The notes under the pieces: model-generated
What the model was told of the DNA's origin: nothing
Database searches by the model: none
What the model saw: only the letters and a program-made list of their open reading frames with translations
In this document: positions 17,081 through 24,545 of the stretch, in pieces
Layout of the letters: every line of letters begins with the position of its first letter
Position numbering within the stretch: position 1 is the first letter of the stretch
Position numbers and translations under genes: made by a program
Source: Spirosoma sordidisoli
Lineage (GTDB): Bacteria; Bacteroidota; Bacteroidia; Cytophagales; Spirosomataceae
Reading direction: 5' to 3'
Length of the DNA: 64,000 nucleotides
Assembly (NCBI RefSeq): GCF_004138325.1
Contig: NZ_SBLB01000009.1
Location: forward strand, 186,001-250,000

Positions 17081-17962
17081 CTATCGAATCTGGCGGATGA
17101 AGAACCGCAGCGCTTCTACGTGCACATCCAGATCGTTGGGGTAGTCGTGTTTTCCGCCGATAACCTTAAGCAAAACAACCTCGGGTTTACCCAACTCGCG
17201 GTAGGTATATCGCTCAATAGTCCTGCCATCATTCGGGTCAACATCCGGCAGGTTTTCCCGGCGTGGTTGCCCACGATAGCGGGCCAGATCAGCCCAATAC
17301 GCCAGGGTGCGCGCGGTAGAGCGAACCTCTCCCATGTTCATAGTTGGGCCCAGGTTGACAAGGCCTCCGTTGTACGGGTTTACGTCATCGTCGGTTCCGT
17401 TGATAATCATGACAGGCACCGGTTTCCCGGTCGGAACACAATCCATATTGGTAGTATCGGGTAGGTTGGCAATGATCGCCGTAATAGCCCGGAACCGGTC
17501 GGGCATGGTAAGCGCCAGTTTATAGGCCATATGGCCACCGCCGGAGGTACCCACCGCAAAAACCTGGTTGGTGTTGGCGCCAAATCGCTTGTTGAAATAC
17601 CCAATCATGGCCTCAAAAAAAGCCTGCTCGTTCAGGTTCTCTTTATTAGCCGCAGCCGGAGACGCTTTTCGACACTCGTTCCAGTAGCGTTTGTAGCCGT
17701 TGGGATAAACAATAAGGGTGTTCTCAGTCCGGGCCTGCTGCTCCATCCGGGCAGCCGCTTTCATCATATCCAGTCCGCTCCCGTTCGAGCCATGCAGCAC
17801 AAAGACCAGGCTGGGTTTGCGTAATGCAAGGGGTGGCGTACTGTAATGGAATGGCCGATAATGCCCTTCTACCAACACGGAGTCGGTCAGAACCTGAGCG
17901 TTCAGCGAGCTTACCAAAAGCAGGGAGAGTACTGACGGGAGTACACAGGTACGATAGTTCAT
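17081..17962 (-). CDS. Secreted PHB-depolymerase-like esterase (LpqC/feruloyl-esterase type)
   Basis: The 293-residue protein has a signal peptide (CVLPSVLSLLLVSSLNAQ). The alpha/beta-hydrolase core has the oxyanion motif VFVLHGSNGSG, a YPNGYKRYWNECR stretch, the nucleophile elbow GTSGGGHMAYKLAL, the acid region INGTDDDVNPYNGG and a C-terminal catalytic His in GGKHDYPN. This is the esterase PHB-depolymerase (CE1-related) family; polyester, feruloyl or acetyl substrates are all possible. It is a single gene on the minus strand between the toxin-antitoxin module and a small secreted protein. Confidence 0.85.
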   Translation of the reverse strand: MNYRTCVLPSVLSLLLVSSLNAQVLTDSVLVEGHYRPFHYSTPPLALRKPSLVFVLHGSNGSGLDMMKAAARMEQQARTENTLIVYPNGYKRYWNECRKASPAAANKENLNEQAFFEAMIGYFNKRFGANTNQVFAVGTSGGGHMAYKLALTMPDRFRAITAIIANLPDTTNMDCVPTGKPVPVMIINGTDDDVNPYNGGLVNLGPTMNMGEVRSTARTLAYWADLARYRGQPRRENLPDVDPNDGRTIERYTYRELGKPEVVLLKVIGGKHDYPNDLDVHVEALRFFIRQIR

Positions 17963-18136
17963 AAGTTGAGTCAGGTGATTCGAATTGGTTATTTTGCTGG
18001 ACTGACTGCCCGGGACATCGCCAGGCGGGTTACCCTGAAAGCCGGAAGCCAGCCACCCTCCGGTACCAGCGCTCGGTCTGGCAGGCAGGTGACTGGCTCT
18101 GTAAGGTAAAAAAAGAAACGTCAGGAGAGGTACTAC

Positions 18137-18520
18137 TTAGTTTTTGACCCGAACGCCGGTTGACTCAAACATATTCATCAGCTGGCCTTTGAGATGGTCG
18201 TTATCTACTTTGGCCAGTTCAACGCCAATTTCGCCAGCCTGTTCGGTATTGAAGTAGATGGTAATTTTGTCGGCGGCTTCGTCCACCTTGGTAATGGGTA
18301 TAGGCTCGGGTCTGGTACCCGACTGATCTTTCAGCGACCCCGTCAATTTACCATCTTTCCGAACCAGATCAGTCATAAACCTGACGTCACCGTTGGGTGT
18401 TCCGGCTATGGTTACCTCCCACTTTCCCGCAAAAAAATCGGCAGGTGCAGCCGCCTGCGAAAATCCATCGTAGGCAAGACCCAGGCATAAAAATAGAAAC
18501 AACAGACTCACTTTTTTCAT
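18137..18520 (-). CDS. Small secreted beta-sheet protein, unknown function
   Basis: From ATG 18520 (a TTG lies two codons upstream) the product is 127 residues: signal peptide KKVSLLFLFLCLGLAYDGFSQ, then FFAGKWEVTIAGTPNGDVRF, KDGKLTGSLKD and HLKGQLMNMFESTGVRV. The alternating beta pattern with GKW near the start resembles small lipocalin-like secreted proteins of Bacteroidota. No catalytic residues are evident. It stands alone upstream of the PHB-depolymerase-like gene. Confidence 0.72.
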   Translation of the reverse strand: MKKVSLLFLFLCLGLAYDGFSQAAAPADFFAGKWEVTIAGTPNGDVRFMTDLVRKDGKLTGSLKDQSGTRPEPIPITKVDEAADKITIYFNTEQAGEIGVELAKVDNDHLKGQLMNMFESTGVRVKN

Positions 18521-18609
18521 GATCAACAGCGTTTAAACGTAAACTAGAAAAGAGAAAAGGGTAAAAAAAGAGGCTTTATCAGCCGCTGGCTACAGACCCT
18601 TGGGCGCGA

Positions 18610-19392
18610 TTACATTACCAGTACAATTCCTTCTTCCAGCGCCTTCTGATAATTGGTCCGGTTAAATTCGTACAGGTTAGGCGACCGGTGGGGACCGATC
18701 GACCGCTGTTCATCGAGTTTGTTCAGCAGACCTAGCGCAAACAACTTCCGCGGAAAGTTGCGCCGATCGAGGGTTTTGCCGAGCAGGGTTTCGTAAAGCA
18801 CATGTATTTCGGGCAGCGTAAACTGATCAGGGAGTAGACTGGCCCCGATCGGCTGGTGGTAGAGCTGAAGCCGTATCGTCTCCAGCGCCTTGTCAACCAT
18901 ATCGTTGTGGTCGTACAGCAGCTCGGGCAGAGCGGCAATATCCCACCACCCATAGTCCTCTACGATCAGGTCCGTCTGCACGATAACCCGCTCGTAGTCG
19001 ACCAGCGCGTAATAGCCGATAGAAATCTGTCGGCCGAGGAGCCAGTTGTCTTCCCGGATGGTGATCCAGTCGCCTACCAGCTGCTGCAGATCTTCGGCCC
19101 GTTGCTCCCGATGTCGGTAAGGGCTATCGCCAAACGTATAAAATTGCTGAAGGAACAGGTCTGTTATACCGGTTCGTTCGGCCAGTATCCGGTTGGCCGC
19201 ATCGCCGAACCGTTCGTCCTTCCTGATAAAGCCGCCCGGTAAGCCCCACCCATCTGAGCCGTGTAGCTTAACCAGCAAAATTTTCAGCTGCTGATCGTGA
19301 TACCCCAGAATGGCGCAGTCGATCGTCAAATGGGGCAAATGCCGCTGCCCACCGTAGAGGACAAAATCAATCACTTCGTCAGTCGTCTTCAT
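18610..19392 (-). CDS. NUDIX-related transcriptional regulator (NrtR/AraR-like)
   Basis: ATG 19392 (MKTTDEVIDFV) gives 260 residues; a longer frame to 19461 reads through a hairpin and is unlikely. The N-terminal half is a NUDIX fold, but its box is degenerate: GGFIRKDERFGDAANRILAE followed by RTGI has RI where catalytic RE is expected and ER instead of EE. A winged-helix domain follows (TLPEIHVLYETLLGKTLDRR, FPRKLFALGLL). This is the layout of NUDIX-family regulators that bind sugar or ADP-ribose ligands rather than hydrolyse them. It lies downstream of a sugar isomerase-like gene on the same strand and may control it. Confidence 0.83.
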   Translation of the reverse strand: MKTTDEVIDFVLYGGQRHLPHLTIDCAILGYHDQQLKILLVKLHGSDGWGLPGGFIRKDERFGDAANRILAERTGITDLFLQQFYTFGDSPYRHREQRAEDLQQLVGDWITIREDNWLLGRQISIGYYALVDYERVIVQTDLIVEDYGWWDIAALPELLYDHNDMVDKALETIRLQLYHQPIGASLLPDQFTLPEIHVLYETLLGKTLDRRNFPRKLFALGLLNKLDEQRSIGPHRSPNLYEFNRTNYQKALEEGIVLVM

Positions 19393-19433
19393 CCGGAAAA
19401 ATTTGGGCCTCAGGTCATGAACAGGATTTTGTA

Positions 19434-19459
19434 GCCTGCCGCAGGCGGCTGCGGCAGGC
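19434..19459 (-). terminator. Hairpin between isomerase and NUDIX regulator genes
   Basis: GCCTGCCGCA (19434-19443) pairs perfectly with TGCGGCAGGC (19450-19459) around a 6-base loop. It sits in the 78-bp gap between two co-directional genes. No T-run follows, so it may attenuate or stabilise mRNA rather than terminate. Confidence 0.4.
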
Positions 19460-19470
19460 ATCGCTCGGCG

Positions 19471-20328
19471 TCAGACGCGCAGTTTTTGCACGTTCTGGTA
19501 ACTGATGGCGATCGCTTCCAGCGGGGAGCCCTTCACAACGGCATCCTGCTCTACGAAGTAATGCTGAATACCAGCCGTCTTGTGCGCATCCAGAATGCGC
19601 TGAAAATCGACCGAGCCGGTACCCACTTCGGCAAATTCGCGTTTCTCGGTTTTGGCAATGTCTTTCAGGTGCACGAGCGGGAACCGGCCGGGGTTCTTTC
19701 TGAACAGCTCAACCGGATCCTGACCCGCCCGGATAGCCCAGTATAGATCCAGCTCCATTTTTACCAGTTTTGGATCGGTACCGGACAGCATCACCTGATA
19801 AGGCACCTGCCCATCCAGCGTCTCAAACTCGAAGTCATGGTTGTGATAACCGAACTGGATACCGGCCTTCTGACAAACCTCGCCGGCGGTGTTCAGGGTG
19901 TCGCACAGTTTCTTGTAATCGTCGATCGTCTTGCGGTCCTGCGGGAACAGAAACGCGCACATCATGTATTTCTGCCCGATCCCGGCGGCATGCTCCACGG
20001 CTACATTCCAGTCTTTTTTCAGGTTATTGGGCATGTAATGGCCGCTGGGCGACGTAAGATTAAGGCTGGTAAGCAGCGTCTTGAATTCAGCGGGCGTTTT
20101 GCCGAAAAATTTCCCACCCGCATACCCGAACGTTTCCACTTCCTGGTAACCAATGTCGGCAACTTTTTTCAGCGTCCCCTCCACATCCTTGCCAAACTCA
20201 TTGCGCAGGGTATACAACTGAAGGCCAATTTTTTTGATCGGTTTAGCGAAAACGTCTACCTGACTTAGATAAGGCAGCGTCAGGGCCAGGGCACTGGTTC
20301 TGAGAAACTCTTTGCGGGATATCGTCAT
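19471..20328 (-). CDS. Exported sugar phosphate isomerase/epimerase family protein
   Basis: The 285-residue protein starts with SRKEFLRTSALALTLPYLSQ, a Tat-like export signal of the RKEFLR type. It then follows the xylose isomerase-like TIM-barrel family: KIGLQLYTLRNEFGKD, EVETFGYAGG, GIQFGYHNHDFEF and KMELDLYWAIRAGQDP, GRFPLVHLKDI. The metal-binding His/Asp/Glu positions appear present (YHNHDFEF, MELDLYW, HLKD). Such proteins are common in polysaccharide-use regions; the substrate cannot be told. The gene is likely the first of a unit with the NUDIX-type regulator. Confidence 0.87.
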   Translation of the reverse strand: MTISRKEFLRTSALALTLPYLSQVDVFAKPIKKIGLQLYTLRNEFGKDVEGTLKKVADIGYQEVETFGYAGGKFFGKTPAEFKTLLTSLNLTSPSGHYMPNNLKKDWNVAVEHAAGIGQKYMMCAFLFPQDRKTIDDYKKLCDTLNTAGEVCQKAGIQFGYHNHDFEFETLDGQVPYQVMLSGTDPKLVKMELDLYWAIRAGQDPVELFRKNPGRFPLVHLKDIAKTEKREFAEVGTGSVDFQRILDAHKTAGIQHYFVEQDAVVKGSPLEAIAISYQNVQKLRV

Positions 20329-20467
20329 TGTCTGCTTGGATTAAACTGGTCTGACCAGCTGTTGATTATAGATTATTCCTGAGGTATGAACTGAAGGCGG
20401 CTGCTGGCCCAGAGGGCTTTTTTGGAAGGTACTTACTGACTTTAATCGACTCGAAGGGCGGACTTTT

Positions 20468-20604
20468 ACGCCCCCCAGCCCCCTAAAGGAGGAGTTGACC
20501 CCGCCGTTTTTTCTCCCCCTTTAGGGGGCTGGGGGGTGTACAATCCGGTCCCAAACAACCTCTTAGGCCGGGCCGCCGTCGCGGGGCTGGGGGGTGTACA
20601 ATCC
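20468..20604. repeat. Composite G/C-rich repeat element, copy B
   Basis: Arms 20468-20494 and 20513-20539 pair with one mismatch and contain the same CCCCCTAAAGG/CCTTTAGGGGG cores as copy A. The tail block 20551-20587 equals 11739-11775 in copy A at 36 of 37 positions. In this copy the sequence GGGGGGTGTACAATCC occurs on both sides of the tail (20531-20546 and 20589-20604), as if part of the unit was duplicated. Confidence 0.8.
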
Positions 20605-21015
20605 AGTCTCTACACGGCTTTCGGGTCTTAATTCCCTTTCCCTAAACAAGCTCTGAGGGGCTTCTCGTTAGATACACCTGTTTTCTTCCATGATACACGG
20701 CGGATGCCGAATCGGGGCCGGTATTGGCTGACCTCCCTTAGTATTCGCATTCCCCTGTTACATCCTTTAATGCCGGGCTTCTCAAACATGGCCAATTCCT
20801 ATTGCGTCAAAATGACAAGACAAATGAAGTGAAGATTTATTAATACGTCAAATTAACGCATTACTTTTTTTAAACTTTTTCTTGGAATGAGTAAGTAATA
20901 CAGCCGAAAACAAACGGCGAAAGAAGGGGCAGCGATTATCCAGGAAATTTCAGGGAAACATGATCACACGGTTGTGGTCTTTACACATAGTATATAGACT
21001 CTATCTAAAACGCTG

Positions 21016-21023
21016 TAACTTTG
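21016..21023 (+). promoter_or_regulatory. Candidate -7 promoter box for the GAF kinase
   Basis: TAACTTTG matches TAnnTTTG exactly and lies 66 bp before the GTG start at 21089. The -33 region has no TTTG at the expected spacing. Confidence 0.35.
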
Positions 21024-21088
21024 TAGACAAGGAGTCTTGCCCCACTACCCGCTTCCAACCTATCTGCACTCCCGTTTTTCAGGGGTAG

Positions 21089-22945
21089 GTGACCCTTTGC
21101 CCTTGTTCTCTGCTACCCGTACAGCCTATTATTTTGGACAATACGTTTATTTCCGCTGATTACCCCTTTTTGTCCGGTGGCGGTGAGATGGGTCAACGAA
21201 TCAGAGACTTTCCATGGGAGACAACGCCGTTAGGTGCTCCCAATAGTTGGTCACAAAGCCTGCGTACGCTTGTCCAGATGGTGCTTGCCACCAGATCGCC
21301 CATGCTCATCTTGTGGGGACCTGAGCTGATAACGATCTACAATGACGGATTCCGGGCTGGGTTTAGCAACCTGAATAACCATCCAGCCGCGTTGGGACAG
21401 CCAGGCGCCGTAAGCTGGGCCGACATCTGGCCCTACGCAGGGCCCGTAATCCAAACCAGTATGGCCGGTGGCCGGGCTGAATGGATTGACGGTCAGAAAC
21501 TTCCAATTCCGGGCAATAACCCCCTCGGGGCTACCTATGCGACATTTTGCTTTAGCCCCCTGGCCGATGAGGGGACGATTAACGGCGTACTGGTCACTTG
21601 TTTAGAAGCCACCCAGACACTCGAATTTCGCCATGCCTATCTGCTCCGGTTGAGTGACCTGCTGCGCCCGCTCATCGATCCGAAGGTTATTCAGGCTACG
21701 GCGGCTCAGCTGCTGGGCGAAACCCTGGGGGCAAATCGGGTACATTATGGAGAAATAAGTCAGGATGGGCGTTTGGTAGTGGTGACATCGAACTACGTTA
21801 AGGGGGTTATTGAGCTGACCGGAGAGTTTGTCATGGCTGACTTTGGCCCGGCGGTTGTTGCGCGCTTACAGGCTGGCCAGACTATTGTCATGAACGACCT
21901 TACCGCCGATCCTGCGCTATCTGCCGCCGAACGGGCGATGAACGAACAGGTTGGTATCAAGGCTCAGGTTGGTGTGCCTTTGCGAAAAGCAGGCCAATTG
22001 ATCGGAATTTTATCCGTTCATGCCTCTTTACCCAGAAGCTGGACCCCGACCGAAGTTCAACTGATCGAAGAAACCGCCGAGCGGACCTGGGAAGCCGTTG
22101 AACGCTCGCGGAGCGAAACCGCGTTACGACGGCGGGAAGAAAAATACCGCCATTTGTCAGTAGAGCTGGAAAACAGAGTGATGGCCCGCACCCAGGAGCT
22201 GGTACTGGTCAATCAGGATTTACAACGTTCGAACGATAATTTGCAGCAGTTTGCCTATGTAGCCAGCCACGACCTGCAGGAACCCCTCCGCAAGATCAGG
22301 CAATTCGGTAGTCTGCTCAAACAGCGATACGCCAGTACACTGGACCGGGAAGGACAGGATTATCTTCAGCGTATGAGTTCAGCCAGCGAGCGTATGTCTA
22401 CACTGATCAAAGACCTGCTGGCGTATTCGCGCATAGCCACCCGGCAGCAATCGTTCGGGCTGGTTTCCCTGGCTGACATTGTAACCGGCGTGCTGGAGAC
22501 CCTATCGTGGCAAATTGACGAAAGACAGGTGCAACTGAGCCTGGACGAATTGCCGCAGGTAAAGGGAGAGGTATCCCAATTGTCACAGTTGTTTCAAAAT
22601 CTGATCTCAAACGCGATTAAGTTTACCCCGCCTAGCCAGCAACCCCAGCTTCAGATTCGCTATCGGCTTTGTCAGGCTGATGAATTACCGGCAGTATTGA
22701 TGCCGGCTAAACAGACTGGCTACTACCATCAGATCAGCCTGATTGATCAGGGTATCGGTTTTGAAGAAAGGTACCTCGACCGCATCTTTCAGGTATTTCA
22801 GCGGCTGCATGGAAACCGCGAATTTGAAGGAACCGGCGTTGGCTTAGCGATATGCCAGCGAGTGGTAGAAAATCATGGGGGTGCCCTCACGGCCAAAAGT
22901 AAGCCAGACGAAGGGGCAACCTTCATCGTTTATCTCCCTGCCTGA
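21089..22945 (+). CDS. GAF-domain sensor histidine kinase
   Basis: The frame gives 618 residues from GTG 21089; TTG 21134 or ATG 21188 (MGQRIRDFPW) are possible starts. The N terminus follows the PAS-like pattern GGGEMGQRIRDFPW, TPLGAPNSWSQSLRTLVQMV, LWGPELITIYNDGFRAGF. A GAF domain spans about 190-345. A coiled linker leads to HisKA with His394 in YVASHDLQEPLRKI, and the HATPase has NLISNAIKF, DQGIGF and GTGVGLAICQRVV. No membrane segment is seen, so it is probably cytoplasmic. It stands alone with no regulator next to it, an orphan kinase. Its catalytic half closely matches the kai-linked kinase and the one at 55.7 kb. Confidence 0.9.
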   Translation: MTLCPCSLLPVQPIILDNTFISADYPFLSGGGEMGQRIRDFPWETTPLGAPNSWSQSLRTLVQMVLATRSPMLILWGPELITIYNDGFRAGFSNLNNHPAALGQPGAVSWADIWPYAGPVIQTSMAGGRAEWIDGQKLPIPGNNPLGATYATFCFSPLADEGTINGVLVTCLEATQTLEFRHAYLLRLSDLLRPLIDPKVIQATAAQLLGETLGANRVHYGEISQDGRLVVVTSNYVKGVIELTGEFVMADFGPAVVARLQAGQTIVMNDLTADPALSAAERAMNEQVGIKAQVGVPLRKAGQLIGILSVHASLPRSWTPTEVQLIEETAERTWEAVERSRSETALRRREEKYRHLSVELENRVMARTQELVLVNQDLQRSNDNLQQFAYVASHDLQEPLRKIRQFGSLLKQRYASTLDREGQDYLQRMSSASERMSTLIKDLLAYSRIATRQQSFGLVSLADIVTGVLETLSWQIDERQVQLSLDELPQVKGEVSQLSQLFQNLISNAIKFTPPSQQPQLQIRYRLCQADELPAVLMPAKQTGYYHQISLIDQGIGFEERYLDRIFQVFQRLHGNREFEGTGVGLAICQRVVENHGGALTAKSKPDEGATFIVYLPA

Positions 22946-23101
22946 TCAGGCAATTATCAGGACAATGGCGTGTTTCCGCCGACAAAAGCAATTAGAAATC
23001 AGCAATTACGGCTTATAGTAATGTTTTCGGGTATAGTAATGTCGGCCTGTGTGTAACCATACCAGGCTGGCCCCCTAACATGAACCTTAATTGCTAATCG
23101 A

Positions 23102-24445
23102 GTGGATACATCAAGACGAGAGTTTATCAAAAAAACAGCGCTGGGAACCGTTGGCCTGTCGGTGGGAGGACTGGCCCCGGGTATGTCGGCGAAGAGTTAT
23201 GCAAAAATCATCGGTGCCAACGAGCGGATCAACGTGGCTATCATCGGGCTCGGTCGGCGGTTAAGTGCCTACTACGAGCCGATCTCGCTGAAAAGCAGCA
23301 ACGTTGAGCTTGTCTATCTCTGCGATGTTATGAAGAAGCAGCGCGAGTCGGGTGCCCAAAAGTTTTCGAAGCATATCTCGTATGCACCCAAGCTGGAAAA
23401 CGACATCCGCAAGGTCATTGCCGACAAGCAGGTCGACGCCCTGTTCAACGCCACGCCCGACCACTGGCATGCGCCCGGCACCTGGATGGCCGTTCAGGGC
23501 GGTAAACACGTGTACGTAGAAAAGCCCTGTAGCCACAACCCCCGCGAGGGCGAAATCCTGATCGAATGCCAGAAAAAATACGGCAAGATCATCCAGATGG
23601 GTAACCAGCAACGGTCGGCGCTCGAATCGATCGATATTATCAGCCAGATACACAATGGCATCATTGGAACCCCATTTAAAGCCGTGGCTTTTTACGCGGC
23701 CACCCGGGGTGAGGTGCCGGTGGCAAAGAAGGCGCCCGTTCCTGATGGACTCGACTGGGAACTGTTTCAGGGCCCTGCTCCCCGGACCCCCTACACCCAC
23801 GACACCTGGGATTATAACTGGCACTGGTACGGCTGGCAATACGGCACGGCCGAAAGTGGCAATAACGCTACCCACGAACTGGACGTAGCGCGCTGGGCTC
23901 TCCAGGTCGAATACCCGGAACACGTTGCGGTCGAGGCTGCCAAACGGGCTTTCCCGACCGACGGGTGGGTCATGTACGATACCATGGATGCCACTTTCCG
24001 CTTTCCCGGCAACAAAATCATCAAGTGGGATGGCAAAAGTCGCAACGGCCATAAAACCTACGGCAGCGACCGCGGCACGATTATCTACGGCAGCAACGGC
24101 AGCGTCTACGTCGATCGCGACGGCTACACCCTGTTTAACCGGGAAGGAAAAACGGTAAAAACCAGTAAGTCGGGCGGTTCGGAAGCCGGCACCGCGCTGG
24201 GCGGTGGTGGCGATATGACGACCCGCCACGTAGTCAACTTCTTCGAAGCGATCCGGGGTAAAGCGAAACAGGCATCACCCATCGACGAAGGGGCCAAAAG
24301 CACGCTCTTGTGTCACCTGGCCAACATCGCGTACCGGACCAATAAGTCGCTGGAGGTAGACACCACCAACGGACACGTTCGCGATCGGGAGGCTATGAAG
24401 CTGTGGAGCCGCGAGTATGAAAAAGGCTGGGAACCCCGCATCTAA
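23102..24445 (+). CDS. Exported Gfo/Idh/MocA-family oxidoreductase
   Basis: The 447-residue product begins at GTG 23102 with a Tat signal (SRREFIKKTALGTVGLSVGG). The Rossmann core has INVAIIGLGRR, LVYLCDVMKK and the family motif VYVEKPCSHNPREGE, including the EKP Lys. The C-terminal half has the dehydratase/hydrolase-like subfamily pattern PYTHDTWDYNWHWYGWQYGT, GNNATHELDVARWAL. Related proteins act on glycosides, some with bound NAD. It is followed by a terminator hairpin and then the GH78 rhamnosidase, which supports a role in plant glycan breakdown. Confidence 0.87.
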   Translation: MDTSRREFIKKTALGTVGLSVGGLAPGMSAKSYAKIIGANERINVAIIGLGRRLSAYYEPISLKSSNVELVYLCDVMKKQRESGAQKFSKHISYAPKLENDIRKVIADKQVDALFNATPDHWHAPGTWMAVQGGKHVYVEKPCSHNPREGEILIECQKKYGKIIQMGNQQRSALESIDIISQIHNGIIGTPFKAVAFYAATRGEVPVAKKAPVPDGLDWELFQGPAPRTPYTHDTWDYNWHWYGWQYGTAESGNNATHELDVARWALQVEYPEHVAVEAAKRAFPTDGWVMYDTMDATFRFPGNKIIKWDGKSRNGHKTYGSDRGTIIYGSNGSVYVDRDGYTLFNREGKTVKTSKSGGSEAGTALGGGGDMTTRHVVNFFEAIRGKAKQASPIDEGAKSTLLCHLANIAYRTNKSLEVDTTNGHVRDREAMKLWSREYEKGWEPRI

Positions 24446-24477
24446 CAAGTACCGGTGTTTACCGGAGCGTATCAGTC

Positions 24478-24521
24478 AGCCCGTTGTAGGTCGGTTATAA
24501 GACCCCTGCAACGGGCTTTTC
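24478..24521 (+). terminator. Intrinsic terminator after the Gfo/Idh/MocA gene
   Basis: AGCCCGTTGTAGG (24478-24490) pairs with CCTGCAACGGGCT (24505-24517) over 13 positions with one T-G wobble, followed by TTTT. Confidence 0.7.
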
Positions 24522-24545
24522 ACTCAATCACCACCCGCATCTGCC

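Larger units (their letters stand above)
20329..21088. other. Divergent intergenic region with repeat element B
   Basis: No gene is supported. 20468-20587 is the second copy of the composite repeat, followed by a partial duplication GGGGGGTGTACAATCC (20589-20604) and a degenerate tail motif near 20640-20660. From 20,800 the sequence becomes AT-rich. TAACTTTG at 21016-21023 fits the -7 consensus for the histidine kinase gene downstream; no good -33 box is seen. Confidence 0.5.

Noticed and set aside
19393..19461. Upstream extension of the NUDIX regulator
   Set aside because: It would translate a perfect hairpin (PAAAACGRLQNP) and lies before a better start with the family N terminus.
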